Notes: a model not told the origin generated them from the letters alone. DNA of 64,000 nt from Caulobacter sp. (GCF_017744445.1 NZ_JAGIBH010000008.1:1-64000), one strand, 5' to 3'. Shown: positions 1 through 8,713, counted from the stretch's first letter. Made by a program: numbers and translations.

Positions 1-1598
1 ATGTTGGTGATGTTGCCGCCGGCGTCCAGTTCGGCCTGGGTCACCGCGTGGTTGGCCGTGTAGTGCCAGGTCTCGGTCACATCCAGGGCGTTGTCGTGGT
101 CCAGGTCGCCGCTGTTGAAGCCGCCCACCAGCACCGGGGCCAGGTTCGACACGAACGGATCGGAGACGGTGACGCCCGTTAGAGTGACATTGCCAGTGTT
201 CTGGACGCTGATCGTGTAGCCGATCAGTTCGCCGACCACGTTGGCCGTCCCGCCAGGGACGCTGGCGTCCTTGGTGATGTTCAGGGCTGGATTGCGGGCC
301 AGGGACACCGTCTCAGGGTCGGTGTCGGTCGCCGTCAGCCCACTGGCCGAGACGCCCGTGGCCGTGCCTGTGTTGGTGTAGGTCCCCGCATCGACCTCGG
401 CCTGGCTGAAGACGTGCGAAAGGCTGCCCGTGGCGCTGGCCCCAGGCGCCAGATCGTCCGCCTGGCCATCGCCGTCCCGGTCGGTCAAGCCCGACAAGGT
501 GATGACCAGGTCGTCGCCCGTTCCCGGCGTGCCGTTGTCATCGACAAGGGTGACGTTGAGCAGGTTGACGGTCCCGGTGTTGGTGACCGTGAAGTTGAAG
601 ATCTGGCTGTCGCCGGCGCTGTCGCCATTGCCTGTGACGTCGGTGCGGACGCCCGCCGTCTTGACCACGTCGATGTGCGGCGGAATCGGCTGGTTGCCGA
701 TCTCGATGTTGTAGGTCTGCTGCTTGGACAGGGTGACGCTTTCATAGTCGCCCGTGGTCTGGGTCCAGCCGTCCTTGAGCACCTCGTCGACGCGAACCGT
801 TCCCAGCGACAGCGGCATGCCGGTGAAGGCGAAGGCGCCGTTGGCGTCGGTGACCGTCGAGCGCTCGCCGGCGTCCAGCACGCCATTGTTGTTGCTGTCA
901 ACGAAGATCGTCCAGCCCGCCAGCCCGACCTCGCCGGCGTCCCTGACGCCGTTGCCGTTGGCGTCGAGGAATTTCACGCCCGCGATCGTGGCGGTCTTTT
1001 CGGTGTTGAATTCCTCGAAACCATCATCGGCGCCATAGGCCGTGCCCGGCCGCCCGAATTCGGCGTAGAGGCTGACATAGGTCGTCGTTATGTCGGCGCC
1101 GCTAAATAGCGAAACGGGGACGTAGAAGATGTAGTCGTCGTTGCCGCTGCCCGAGGCGTGAGCGTTCAGCAGCAGGGTCCTGTCCCCGCCGGCGTCCAGG
1201 TCGAACACCTTGGTGAAGCCTGCGCCCAGTTCCTGCGTTCCGGCGTTGTAGTCGGAGGCCACGGCGGGAGCCGACGAAAAATAGAGCTTCATGCTGTTGA
1301 GCGAGACAAGAGGATTGGCGTTGGTCTCGTTCAGGTCCAGACGGAACTCGAGATAGGATACGCCGCCGATCACCTTGACGGGCACATCGGCCACACGCAG
1401 GGAGCTGGTCTTGCTGGCGTCGGTGTCGAGAACGCCGGTGGCGTCAGTGTTGAAGCCCTCCTCCACCCCGATGTTGTCGTCGATGGCGAGGAAGGGGTCA
1501 TAGATCCCGGTGCCCGAGCCGATCGGGTCGCCGTAGCTGATGATGACGCCGCCGATCGTCGTGCTGCTGCCCGCCGAGGTTAGATCGATGTCGGCCAT
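1..1598 (-). CDS. Large repeat-containing surface/secreted protein (N-terminal part, cut by window edge)
   Basis: The reading frame is open from the ATG at 1598 to the left edge (532 codons), with an AGGAG ribosome site just upstream. No N-terminal signal peptide is visible (it starts MADIDLTSAGSSTTIGG), which suggests export by a type I system with a C-terminal signal, as for many Caulobacter surface proteins; that end is outside the window. About 190 unassigned residues come first. An SdrD-B-like module follows (residues about 200-275, with 'GVKFLDANGNGVRDAGE' and 'VTDANGAFAFTGMP'). Then come at least two DUF11/conserved-repeat modules (about 285-410 and 412-530, with 'FTVTNTGTVNLLNVTL' and 'YTISVQNTGNVTLTGVTV'). 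Asp/Asn-rich D-x-N/D-x-D loops suggest calcium binding. A structural or adhesive extracellular role is inferred. The domain assignments are firm; the function is not. Confidence 0.8.
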   Translation of the reverse strand, partial: MADIDLTSAGSSTTIGGVIISYGDPIGSGTGIYDPFLAIDDNIGVEEGFNTDATGVLDTDASKTSSLRVADVPVKVIGGVSYLEFRLDLNETNANPLVSLNSMKLYFSSAPAVASDYNAGTQELGAGFTKVFDLDAGGDRTLLLNAHASGSGNDDYIFYVPVSLFSGADITTTYVSLYAEFGRPGTAYGADDGFEEFNTEKTATIAGVKFLDANGNGVRDAGEVGLAGWTIFVDSNNNGVLDAGERSTVTDANGAFAFTGMPLSLGTVRVDEVLKDGWTQTTGDYESVTLSKQQTYNIEIGNQPIPPHIDVVKTAGVRTDVTGNGDSAGDSQIFNFTVTNTGTVNLLNVTLVDDNGTPGTGDDLVITLSGLTDRDGDGQADDLAPGASATGSLSHVFSQAEVDAGTYTNTGTATGVSASGLTATDTDPETVSLARNPALNITKDASVPGGTANVVGELIGYTISVQNTGNVTLTGVTVSDPFVSNLAPVLVGGFNSGDLDHDNALDVTETWHYTANHAVTQAELDAGGNITN

Positions 1599-2141
1599 GG
1601 CCAACTCCTGTCCGTTCCACCCACGGGCGCACCCGAGACCGCGGTCCAAGGTTTCTCGCAGGCGTACCCGCGAGCGCGCGCAATCGCCGGAAGGCGCTCA
1701 ACGGAAGGGGCGGCGGAGCGGCCAGCAGGGCCAGGGGCGTCGCTCGGTCCACGTCGATTCACGGGAAATCGACGCACCTAATCAACACTGCACGCTAGAG
1801 AAGCTTTTGATCCCCCCGAAACGGAGCCGTGTCAACAGTATTACAGAGCGGAAACGTCAGAAATAATTCAATAATTCCAGATATATAATCAATAGTAGAT
1901 AGAGAAAATTCAGCCCAGAACAACAATCGACAACTTAGGGAGCAGAGCCCCCGCCAGAACTTCAACTTCCAGTCCTGCGACGCCGAGCGCAGCGGTCGAT
2001 GGAACGCCGATCGCCGTCCATTCAGTTTCCCTGTGGGCGACCTTCAGAATAATCCGCCCCAGCGACTGTTGCGAAACCGCCGAGCCCCTCCAGATATCGC
2101 CCTGAAGCCGGCGAAGGCCGGCCAGCTCAAGGGACGCTTTC
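1599..2141. other. Divergent intergenic region with leader hairpin
   Basis: These 543 bases separate the divergent surface-protein and ene-reductase genes. An unusually AT-rich stretch lies at about 1850-1910. An 8-bp perfect inverted repeat (CGTCGATT/AATCGACG, 1752-1759 and 1767-1774, 7-nt loop) sits in what would be the leader of the surface-protein gene. A TTGACA hexamer on the minus strand at 1835-1830 could be a -35 box, but no convincing -10 box follows. No ORF here has convincing coding character. Confidence 0.4.
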
Positions 2142-3218
2142 ATGCCCACACTGTTCGATCCGCTTCGCCTCGGCGACCTGAACCTGCCCAACCGGGTGGT
2201 GATGGCGCCCCTGACCCGCCTGCGCGCCGGCCCCGGCGCAGTTCCCACCGCCCTGATGGCCGAATATTACGCTCAACGCGCTTCGGCGGGCCTGCTCATC
2301 ACCGAAGGCGTGCCCGTCTCGCCCCAAGGCGTGGGCTACGCCAACGTGCCGGGCGTCTGGAGCCAGGAGCAGGTCGAAGGCTGGAAAGCCGTGACCAAGG
2401 CCGTGCACGACAAGGGCGGCCGTATCTTCATGCAGATCTGGCACGTGGGTCGGATCTCCGATCCGTCGCACCTGAACGGTGACGCCCCCGTGGGGCCTAG
2501 CCCGATCGCCGCCAAGGGCCACGTCAGCCTGCTGCGTCCCGAACGTCCCTACCCCACCCCGCGCGCCCTCACGACCGAGGAAGTCGCCGGCGTGGTCGAG
2601 GACTTCCGTCGCGCCGCGCAGAACGCCAAGGCCGCCGGCTTCGACGGCGTGCAGTTGCACGGCGCCAACGGTTACCTGCTGGACCAGTTCCTGCAAGACG
2701 GCTCCAACCAGCGCACCGACCGCTACGGCGGCTCGATCGAGAACCGCGCCCGTCTGCTACTGGAAGCCACCGACGCAGCGATCTCGGTGTTCGGCCCCGG
2801 GCGCGTGGGCGTGCACCTGGCGCCCCGCGCCGACAGCCACTCGATGAGCGACAGCGACCTGCCGGCGACCTTCGCCTATGTCGCCAAGGCCCTGGGCGAA
2901 CGCAAGATCGCCTTCGTCTCGGCCCGCGAATATGAGGCCGCCGACAGCCTGGCCGCCGATCTGCGCAAGGCGTTCGGCGGGGTCTACATCGTCAACGAGC
3001 GGTTCGGACGCGACAGCGCCGAGGCCGCGCTGAACGATGGCAGGGCCGACGCCGTCGCCTTCGGCAAGGCCTACATCGCCAATCCGGACCTGGTCGAGCG
3101 CCTGCGTGAAGACGCCGAGCTGAACGCGCCGGACCCGACCACCTTCTACGGCGGCGGTGCGCGCGGCTACACGGACTATCCGACCCTGGCGGAAGTCCGC
3201 GCGGTCGCCGCCGAGTAG
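2142..3218 (+). CDS. nemA: Old Yellow Enzyme family ene-reductase (NADH:flavin oxidoreductase)
   Basis: A 358-aa FMN-dependent TIM-barrel oxidoreductase of the classical OYE group (NemA, xenobiotic/enoate reductase). Such enzymes reduce activated C=C bonds, nitro groups or maleimides with NAD(P)H in the cytoplasm. The whole family pattern is visible: N-terminal '[13 protein letters not shown]', '[13 protein letters not shown]' (residues 96-108), the substrate-binding and proton-donor set H173-x-x-N176-x-Y178 in '[18 protein letters not shown]', 'RYGGSIENR', and the phosphate-binding '[16 protein letters not shown]' near the end. Length is normal for the family. An AAGGGA ribosome site precedes the ATG. 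It is divergent from the surface-protein gene and appears monocistronic. The true substrate cannot be told from sequence. Confidence 0.93.
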   Translation: MPTLFDPLRLGDLNLPNRVVMAPLTRLRAGPGAVPTALMAEYYAQRASAGLLITEGVPVSPQGVGYANVPGVWSQEQVEGWKAVTKAVHDKGGRIFMQIWHVGRISDPSHLNGDAPVGPSPIAAKGHVSLLRPERPYPTPRALTTEEVAGVVEDFRRAAQNAKAAGFDGVQLHGANGYLLDQFLQDGSNQRTDRYGGSIENRARLLLEATDAAISVFGPGRVGVHLAPRADSHSMSDSDLPATFAYVAKALGERKIAFVSAREYEAADSLAADLRKAFGGVYIVNERFGRDSAEAALNDGRADAVAFGKAYIANPDLVERLREDAELNAPDPTTFYGGGARGYTDYPTLAEVRAVAAE

Positions 3219-3250
3219 ACGCCCCAACCGCTCCGGCGGCATTTTCGACC

Positions 3251-3319
3251 AAGCCTGTATCCGCCGCCTCATTTGCGGCGTTGGGTCTTCACCCCGCGTC
3301 ACGCAGCGGATACAGGCTT
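3251..3319 (+). promoter_or_regulatory. 14-bp perfect inverted repeat with an alternative overlapping hairpin
   Basis: AAGCCTGTATCCGC (3251-3264) is exactly complementary to GCGGATACAGGCTT (3306-3319), with 41 bases between. A second possible stem, CGCCGC (3262-3267) with GCGGCG (3275-3280), shares bases 3262-3264 with the first, so the two cannot both form. The right arm ends 4 bases before the ATG at 3324. It could be a leader switch, an operator or a terminator-like element; no T-run is present. Confidence 0.45.
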
Positions 3320-3323
3320 AACC

Positions 3324-3761
3324 ATGACGACGCATACCCGTGATCAATGGAAGACCGTTATCGAGCGCGGCGTGGCGGCGCTGGACTTCCGGATCGACAG
3401 TCCTCCCCAGGCGGTGAAGCCGACCATGGTCAGCCAGCCCGCCCCGCAGAAGCGCGCGCTGCCGGTGCTGATCTTCAACGCCGTGGCGGCGGCGGCGGTC
3501 GTGGACACCTGGGTGGCAGGCGGCGAAGGCGAGGTGCTGATTGACCGTCCGGCCATCCTCGCCCGCCAGAAGCTGGTCAACGCCAAGGCGGCCGAACCGC
3601 CGGGCAGCTCCCAATCGCCCTTTTCGACCGGCTACGCAGCCTCGTATCGGCTGGAGCTGGCCCGCCTCCTGTGGTTGGCCATCATCGACGCCCCGGCCGA
3701 ACGGCTGGAGACCCTGGCGGCTTCCTACGCCCCGCCGGAGCAACGCACCAAGCTGGTCTGA
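3324..3761 (+). CDS. Hypothetical protein, 145 aa
   Basis: An unrecognised 145-aa protein. I chose the ATG at 3324 over the in-frame TTG at 3273 because the upstream codons lie inside the inverted repeat 3251-3319 and have no clear ribosome site. The N-terminal part is rich in Val, Ala and Pro. There is a hydrophobic alanine/valine stretch ('VLIFNAVAAAAVVDTW', about residues 47-62), too short and polar-flanked to call a membrane span with confidence. No cysteines or metal motifs are obvious. Its stop is 3 bases from the converging glyoxalase gene, so no terminator fits between them. The composition looks coding (strong GC third positions). Function unknown. Confidence 0.6.
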   Translation: MTTHTRDQWKTVIERGVAALDFRIDSPPQAVKPTMVSQPAPQKRALPVLIFNAVAAAAVVDTWVAGGEGEVLIDRPAILARQKLVNAKAAEPPGSSQSPFSTGYAASYRLELARLLWLAIIDAPAERLETLAASYAPPEQRTKLV

Positions 3762-3764
3762 GGC

Positions 3765-4202
3765 CTACCAGACGCCGGTGTTGGGCATCGAGGCCCAGGG
3801 CTCCGCCGGTTCCAGATGGCCGTCCTGCAGCAGCTCGACCGAGATGTTGTCTGGCGAGCGGACGAAGGCCATGTGGCCGTCGCGCGGCGGACGATTGATC
3901 GTCACACCCATGTCCATCAGACGCTGGCACGTCGCGTAGATGTCTTCGACCTGGTAGGCCAGGTGGCCGAAGTTGCGGCCGCCCTGGTAGTCTTCCGGAT
4001 CCCAGTTGTAGGTCAGCTCGACCAGCGGCGCCTTGCGCTCCTTGGCCAGTTCGGCATCGCCCGGAGCAGCGAGGAAGATTAGGGTGAAACGGCCCTTCTC
4101 GTTCTCCATCCGGTGCATCTCGGTCAGGCCCAGGCCTTCGCAATAGAAGCGCAGGGAGGCGTCGAGGTCCTTCACGCGGACCATGGTGTGGAGATAGCGC
4201 AT
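3765..4202 (-). CDS. gloA: Lactoylglutathione lyase (glyoxalase I), VOC superfamily
   Basis: A 145-aa protein with two VOC half-barrels. It converts the hemithioacetal of methylglyoxal and glutathione to S-lactoylglutathione in the cytoplasm (methylglyoxal detoxification). The four expected metal ligands are in place: H5 ('[13 protein letters not shown]'), E62 ('[10 protein letters not shown]'), H80 ('[11 protein letters not shown]') and E123 ('[10 protein letters not shown]'). The canonical '[15 protein letters not shown]' and 'GRFTLIFL' segments match the GloA core. Length is normal. The C-terminal tail is about 15 residues longer than the minimal enzyme. It lies upstream of nothing on its strand within the window and converges with the 145-aa gene at 3324-3761. 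Confidence 0.9.
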   Translation of the reverse strand: MRYLHTMVRVKDLDASLRFYCEGLGLTEMHRMENEKGRFTLIFLAAPGDAELAKERKAPLVELTYNWDPEDYQGGRNFGHLAYQVEDIYATCQRLMDMGVTINRPPRDGHMAFVRSPDNISVELLQDGHLEPAEPWASMPNTGVW

Positions 4203-4251
4203 TGCGGGCTCCTGAAACGGTTGCGAGGGTTCTAGCGCGATCCGGCGTCGA

Positions 4252-4428
4252 CTATTTGGCGGCGGCTTCGCGGCCCAGAACCTTCTGGGCGCGCTCGACG
4301 GCTTCCAGAAGGCCGCTCAGCGCCACGCCCTCGGGGCTGTCGGCGCGATAGATCTCGCGCAGGGCCGGAACCCGTTCCTGGCAGGCGGCCATGGCTTCCA
4401 GGGCCCGATCGATCTTTCGCGTCAGCAT
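4252..4428 (-). CDS. Small conserved-type hypothetical protein, 58 aa
   Basis: The frame is open from 4536, but I place the start at the ATG at 4428 because the upstream part overlaps the end of the ABC exporter gene and reads like a shadow. The product ([20 protein letters not shown]...) is a short, mostly helical, charged protein with one cysteine and no signal peptide. It lies 65 bases downstream of the ABC exporter gene and 49 bases upstream of gloA on the same strand, so the three could be co-transcribed. Function unknown. Confidence 0.5.
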   Translation of the reverse strand: MLTRKIDRALEAMAACQERVPALREIYRADSPEGVALSGLLEAVERAQKVLGREAAAK

Positions 4429-4493
4429 GACAGTAACCGCCGTTTCGTTCTCATTTCGTTCTAGACGGCCGAGCGACGGTGTCAACGCCCGCG

Positions 4494-6341
4494 CTACTCG
4501 GCTGCTAGCGGCTTCTCGCGAGTCTGCCTCCGCCACAAGGCCGCATATTCGCCGCCCGCTTCCAGGAGCGCCGCATGGGCGCCGCGCTCAACGACCTTGC
4601 CTCGCCGCAGCACGATGATCTCGTCGGCGTCAGCGATCGTGGACAGGCGGTGAGCCACCACCAGGGTGGTGCGCCCGGCCCGCGCCTTGCGCAGCGTGGC
4701 CTGAATGGCGGCCTCGGTGCGGCTGTCCAGGGCGCTGGTCGCCTCGTCAAGGATCAGCACGCGCGGATCGGCCAGCAACGCCCTGGCGATACCCACCCTC
4801 TGGCGTTCGCCGCCCGAAAGCTTCAGCCCTCGCTCACCGACCTTGGTGGCCATGCCTTCGGGCAGGTTCCGGATGAAATCGCCCAGTTCGGCCGCTTCGG
4901 CGGCGGCCCAGACCTCGGCCTCCGACGCGTCGGGACGGGCGAAGGCGATGTTGGCCATCAGGGTGTCGTTGAACAGGGCCACATCCTGCGGCACCAGCGC
5001 CACGGCCTGCCGCAGCGAGGCCTGGCGCAGGGCCTTCAGGTCATGACCATCCAATGTGACGCGCCCCGCCTGCGGATCGATCATCCGAAGGGCCAGGCGC
5101 ACCAGGGTGGTCTTGCCTGCGCCGGACGGGCCAACGATGGCCACGGTCGAGCCCGGCTGGGCGGTAAACGACACCTCCTGCAGCCCCTCGGATCGCGCGC
5201 CGTGGCGGAAGGAGACACTCTCGAAGGCCACGGCCCCGCCGCGACGGTCTGCCGGCGGCGGCAGGTCGATGGCGTCGGACGCGTCGGCCACGTCGGGCTG
5301 GGCCCGGCGCAGCTCCAGCATGGCCTCCATGTCGATGAACGACTGGCGGATCTCGCGATAGGCGAAGCCCAGGATGTTGAGCGGCCCATAGAGGTTCACC
5401 AGGATCAGCACGGCGGCGGTCACGTCGCCGGGACCGATGCGTCCGGAGGCCGCCTCCGCGCCCGCCAGGATCGCCATCACGCCCAGTCCCAGGCTCATCA
5501 CCGCCGACTGCACCACATTCAGCACGGTCAGGGAGTTGGTGGCGCGGATGTTGGCCTGGCCATAGACGTGCAGCGCCTTGTCGTAGCCCGACACGGCCCG
5601 CTCCTCGGCCCCGAAGGCCTTGACCGTCTCGTAGTTCAGCAGGGCGTCGACGGCTCGGCCGGCGGCTTCGGCGTCGGCTTCGTTCATGGTCCGGCGGTGG
5701 CCGATCCGCCAATCCGAGATCGTGAAGGTCAGCACGCCGTAGATCACCACGGTGACCACGGCCGTCAGGGCGAAACGCCAGTCGTAGGCCTTGGCCAGCA
5801 CGGCGGCGGCCATCAGCAGCTCGACGAACGTGGGCGCGATGTTGAAGACCAGGCCGCGCAGCAGGAAGTCCATCGACCGCGCGCCCCGGTCGATCACCCG
5901 CGAAAGGGCGCCGGTGCGCTTGGTCTGGTGGAAGTCGATCGACAGCGACAGGGCGTGGGCGAAGGTTTCGACGGCTGCCCGGTTCTGGGCCGCCTGGGCC
6001 ACGGGGGTGAACACCGCGTCGCGCGCCTGGGGCGCGGCGGCGGCGATGAAGCGGATCAGCGCCCAGCCGGCGGCCAGGCCCGCGAAGGCGAAGCCGACCT
6101 GAACGGCCGCGCCTTGCCCCGCGCTCAATTCGTTGACCGCCTTGCCCAGCAGCAACGGCGCGACCACGCCCAGGAACTTGCCCACGAAGGTGAAGGCCAG
6201 CGCCAGCGTCACGCGCCAGCGCAGGCCCGGGGCCTTGGATCGCATGACCAGCCGCCAAAGATCCGCCATCGCTCTCCAGCCGTCCGGCTTGACTTCCGGA
6301 GCGGAGATTGCGCCCGAGACGGGCGCGCCGCGCGACGCCAT
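4494..6341 (-). CDS. Atm1/HMT1-type ABC exporter (fused membrane and ATPase domains)
   Basis: A half-transporter of 615 aa with an N-terminal six-helix exporter domain (about residues 40-335) and an ABC ATPase domain (about 370-610). Walker A is 'GPSGAGKTT' (404-412), the Q-loop 'VPQDVALFNDTLMANI', the signature 'LSGGERQRVGIARAL', Walker B 'VLILDEATSALD', and the H-loop H564 ('VVAHRLSTI'). 'LNYETVKAFG' in the membrane domain and 'LFNDTL' after the Q-loop are hallmarks of the Atm1/ABCB7 group, which exports glutathione-linked sulfur or metal compounds from the cytoplasm. The start at 6341 (not 6419) lies 5 bases after the stop of the upstream lipoprotein gene, so the two are probably coupled. 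The cargo is inferred only from family. Confidence 0.88.
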   Translation of the reverse strand: MASRGAPVSGAISAPEVKPDGWRAMADLWRLVMRSKAPGLRWRVTLALAFTFVGKFLGVVAPLLLGKAVNELSAGQGAAVQVGFAFAGLAAGWALIRFIAAAAPQARDAVFTPVAQAAQNRAAVETFAHALSLSIDFHQTKRTGALSRVIDRGARSMDFLLRGLVFNIAPTFVELLMAAAVLAKAYDWRFALTAVVTVVIYGVLTFTISDWRIGHRRTMNEADAEAAGRAVDALLNYETVKAFGAEERAVSGYDKALHVYGQANIRATNSLTVLNVVQSAVMSLGLGVMAILAGAEAASGRIGPGDVTAAVLILVNLYGPLNILGFAYREIRQSFIDMEAMLELRRAQPDVADASDAIDLPPPADRRGGAVAFESVSFRHGARSEGLQEVSFTAQPGSTVAIVGPSGAGKTTLVRLALRMIDPQAGRVTLDGHDLKALRQASLRQAVALVPQDVALFNDTLMANIAFARPDASEAEVWAAAEAAELGDFIRNLPEGMATKVGERGLKLSGGERQRVGIARALLADPRVLILDEATSALDSRTEAAIQATLRKARAGRTTLVVAHRLSTIADADEIIVLRRGKVVERGAHAALLEAGGEYAALWRRQTREKPLAAE

Positions 6342-6346
6342 CCCCC

Positions 6347-7168
6347 TCAACGTGCGCCGCCTTCCACCAGTTGGGTCGTCTGGACACCGCCGCCGGGCGT
6401 CATCCAGTCCACGCGCCAACCGATGGGCGTGCGGGTGGTCCGGACCGGCCCGCCGGTGGGCGGGGCCGGCGGCGCCACCTCGACGTCGACCTGCTGTTCC
6501 CCGCCCTCTCCAGCCACCTGGATCGTGCGCACACCGGCCTTCAGCGCCTGATTCAGCGACAAGGTGAAGCGACCGGCCTCGTCGGCCTTGCCTTCGGCGC
6601 GGGGCGCACGGTCGACGCGAACGCCCAGGCCCGCTCCGGGAGCGGCCACGCCCGAGATCACGCCGCCGCCGCTGCGGTCGTAATCGACGGCCAGGATCCT
6701 GGGCGCGTCGGACGCGGTCGCCGTCACCTCTGCGCCAGCGCCCGCGCGGAGCAGAACCAACTTTCCCTCCGGCGTAATCATCACATAGCCCTGGGCCTGG
6801 ACGGTCCGCCCCTCCAACGTCATCGACAGACCGAACAAGCGCGGCGCTGCGGCGGGAGGAGCACGCAGCCGCCAGCGCCCATCGGCGTCGGCGCGCCCGA
6901 CCAGGGCCTCGCCCGTCGGCGAACCCAGGCGAACACTGGCCTGCGGCGCGGCCTCGCCCTGCAATTCCACCCCGTCCGCCTGCAGCACGGCGGAGACCGC
7001 GCGCGGCGGCGTCAGATAGCCGGCCTGGGGACTGGAACGCTCAGTGTCGGAGCCGCCGGGATCGTGACGCCAGCTGCCCTTTCCCCCATCGCATCCGGTC
7101 AGGGCCAGCGGCGCGGCCAGGGCCAGGGCCAAGGTCGACTTGAAACGCCTGTCGCGAATCCTGTTCAT
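6347..7168 (-). CDS. Lipoprotein with Ig-like beta domains
   Basis: A 273-aa protein with a signal peptide ending in a lipobox (LALTGC, Cys at about residue 26), so it should be lipid-anchored in the periplasm or outer membrane. After a polar linker come at least two beta-sandwich repeats of the kind found in alphaproteobacterial LysM/Ig-like envelope proteins: 'VELQGEAAPQASVRLGSP...GRWRLRAP' and 'VISGVAAPGAGLGVRVD...GRFTLSLNQ'. No LysM domain is present. It precedes the Atm1-like exporter by 5 bases and is divergent from the LOG gene, sharing a 123-base promoter region with it. The role is unknown; a link with the exporter is suggested only by gene order. Confidence 0.7.
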   Translation of the reverse strand: MNRIRDRRFKSTLALALAAPLALTGCDGGKGSWRHDPGGSDTERSSPQAGYLTPPRAVSAVLQADGVELQGEAAPQASVRLGSPTGEALVGRADADGRWRLRAPPAAAPRLFGLSMTLEGRTVQAQGYVMITPEGKLVLLRAGAGAEVTATASDAPRILAVDYDRSGGGVISGVAAPGAGLGVRVDRAPRAEGKADEAGRFTLSLNQALKAGVRTIQVAGEGGEQQVDVEVAPPAPPTGGPVRTTRTPIGWRVDWMTPGGGVQTTQLVEGGAR

Positions 7169-7291
7169 TCCTGTTCCAAACCTCGCCAGGCTCGCCGAAC
7201 GGCCTGGCGCGCCCTATCCCTCGTTTCACGTGCGGCGCGTCGGCCCGGTTCACAAGGGTCGGCGCGCGCATTCTTTCTGGAGTGGACGACG

Positions 7292-7912
7292 ATGTCCGAC
7301 CTGTCCAGCCGCACGGCGGCGCCGCTGACCTCGGTCTGTGTCTATTGCGGATCGTCGAACGCCGCGGATCCGGCCTACATGGAGGCCGCCTATCAGATCG
7401 GGGCCGATTTCGCGAAAGCCGGCCTGAAACTGGTCTACGGCGGCGGCGGCGTAGGCCTGATGGGCGCGGCGGCGCGCGGCGCGCACGAAGCAGGCGGCAA
7501 GGTGCTGGGCATCATTCCCGACTTCCTGCGCGGACGGGAACAGCCGTTCGACGACGTCGAGACCGTAATCGTGACCTCGATGCACGAGCGCAAGATGATG
7601 ATGTTCGAGCGCTCGGACGCCTTCGTCGTGCTGCCTGGCGGCATCGGCACGCTGGAAGAGATCATCGAGCTGCTGTCCTGGCGGCGCCTGGACCTGCACC
7701 GCAAGCCGATCGTGTTTCACAGCCCGGGCGGCTTCTGGGAGCCCCTGTTCGCCCTGCTTCAACACACGATCGACCGAGGCCTGACCCCGCCCGCCCTGGC
7801 CGACGCCTGGCGGTCGGTGGAGGATGCGGCCGAGATTACGCCCACGCTACTGGCGTGGGAGGACGAAAGCGTGCAAACAGATGTTTCAGAGGCCGTTCGC
7901 CTGTTGACTTAG
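7292..7912 (+). CDS. LOG-family protein (nucleotide 5'-monophosphate phosphoribohydrolase-like)
   Basis: A 206-aa Rossmann-like protein of the LOG/TIGR00730 family, which splits cytokinin-type or other nucleoside 5'-monophosphates into base and ribose 5-phosphate. The family signature is complete: 'VYCGSSNAADPAY' (17-29), 'LVYGGGGVGLMG' (47-58), 'SMHERKMMMFERSDAFVVLPGGIGTLEEIIELLSW' in two halves, with R100/K101 and the PGGxGTxxE motif at 115-123. The true start is the ATG at 7292, preceded by GGAG; the longer open frame to 6308 is antisense to the lipoprotein. In bacteria the physiological substrate is usually nucleotide salvage rather than hormone synthesis. Confidence 0.9.
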   Translation: MSDLSSRTAAPLTSVCVYCGSSNAADPAYMEAAYQIGADFAKAGLKLVYGGGGVGLMGAAARGAHEAGGKVLGIIPDFLRGREQPFDDVETVIVTSMHERKMMMFERSDAFVVLPGGIGTLEEIIELLSWRRLDLHRKPIVFHSPGGFWEPLFALLQHTIDRGLTPPALADAWRSVEDAAEITPTLLAWEDESVQTDVSEAVRLLT

Positions 7913-7981
7913 TTTCGAAAGGCAACGAACCTTGGGTTGGGCCGGCCTCCCGTTGTCGGCCCGGGGATATAGGAAACAAGC

Positions 7982-8281
7982 ATGCGTATCTTCATCGCCG
8001 CGCTGGTCGCGGCTTCCGCCATTTCGTCCACGGCCCTGGCCGCCGAAGGCGCCGTCGTCAAGCTCAAGGCTCCCAGCAAGGTCCCGACCCTGATCCAGGA
8101 CGGCGCGGCCTGGCGCTGCAACGGCGACGTCTGCGCCGCGCCGCAGGTCAAGGCCCTGCCCGCCGCCCGGGCTTGCCGCAAGATCGCCGCCGAGCTTGGC
8201 GCGATCGAGACCTTCAACTATCGCGGCGAAGCGCTGGACGCTGCGGCCCTGGCCGACTGCAACACGTCCGCCAAGCCGTAG
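7982..8281 (+). CDS. Small secreted protein with one disulfide-type Cys pair (CC_3452-like)
   Basis: A 99-aa protein with a classic signal peptide (MRIFIAALVAASAISSTALA, cleavage after AxA at about 20). The mature part has 'WRCNGDVCAAPQ', 'RACRKIAAELG' and 'ADCNTSAKP', four cysteines that could form two disulfides in the periplasm. The pattern 'W-x-C-x-G-x-x-C ... C-x-x-I/L-A ... ALD-x-x-x-L-x-x-C' matches, from memory, a family of small secreted proteins common in Caulobacterales. It is followed directly by a rho-independent terminator (8308-8338), so transcription ends here. Function unknown. Confidence 0.75.
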   Translation: MRIFIAALVAASAISSTALAAEGAVVKLKAPSKVPTLIQDGAAWRCNGDVCAAPQVKALPAARACRKIAAELGAIETFNYRGEALDAAALADCNTSAKP

Positions 8282-8307
8282 GCCCGGCGACCTTTCCAGA
8301 CGAACCA

Positions 8308-8338
8308 GGGGCGGCCGCTTCGCGGACCGCCCCTTTTT
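8308..8338 (+). terminator. Rho-independent terminator
   Basis: A 7-bp GC stem (GGGGCGG 8308-8314 with CCGCCCC 8327-8333) is extended by an inner CCGC/GCGG stem with a TTC loop and one bulged A at 8326. Five Ts follow (8334-8338). It lies 27 bases after the stop of the small secreted protein gene. Confidence 0.85.
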
Positions 8339-8350
8339 CATGCCCGCAAA

Positions 8351-8476
8351 TCAGGCCTTGCCGCTTTGGGGCTTGGGCTGGGACGCAGGCGGCTTCTGCG
8401 GCGTCCTTCCGCCCACCAGCATCCCGCCGATCAGGGCGAAGGACAGCATGGCGTGGTTCATCTTCGATACGTTCAT
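8351..8476 (-). CDS. Short membrane-anchored or exported peptide, 41 aa
   Basis: The frame is open from 8698, but the upstream part runs through a terminator hairpin and is not credible. From the ATG at 8476, with a GGGAG ribosome site 9 bases upstream, the product starts MNVSKMNHAMLSFALIGGMLVGG, a single hydrophobic helix with no downstream cleavage site, and ends in a Pro/Gln/Lys-rich tail ('TPQKPPASQPKPQSGKA'). This looks like a tiny single-pass membrane protein. There are no homologues I recognise. The gene is between two oppositely oriented terminators. Confidence 0.5.
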   Translation of the reverse strand: MNVSKMNHAMLSFALIGGMLVGGRTPQKPPASQPKPQSGKA

Positions 8477-8675
8477 CGGCGGCGTCTCCCAGACAGGCCG
8501 TTGGACCAGGAGATGCGTGCGGCTCACAGGGGCTTCCACCCTCCCAGTCGTCAGCGCGTCGACGAAAAGAATGCGCCGAAGCCGAGTCCGCGCAACGAAA
8601 ATAATCCGAACCCTGATCAATTCCGTCCACGGACGATCAGCTTTCTCCTTTCCGTGCAAAGCCTTGCCCGGAAAA

Positions 8676-8713
8676 GAAAAAGCCGTCCGCGGCGGCATGT
8701 CGCGGACGGCTTC
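8676..8713 (-). terminator. Rho-independent terminator for the acyl-CoA dehydrogenase operon
   Basis: A 12-bp perfect stem (8681-8692 with 8702-8713, 9-nt loop) reads on the minus strand as AAGCCGTCCGCG, loop, CGCGGACGGCTT, and is followed by TTTCTTTTCC. It lies 31 bases downstream of the stop of the 379-aa acyl-CoA dehydrogenase gene. Confidence 0.88.

Noticed and set aside
4575..6551. Open frame of 658 codons antisense to the ABC exporter
   Set aside because: The opposite strand has all ABC motifs in order; this frame is His/Gln/Gly-rich shadow sequence.
6308..7291. N-terminal extension of the LOG-family protein
   Set aside because: The extension is antisense to the lipoprotein and lacks coding character; the ATG at 7292 with GGAG gives normal family length.
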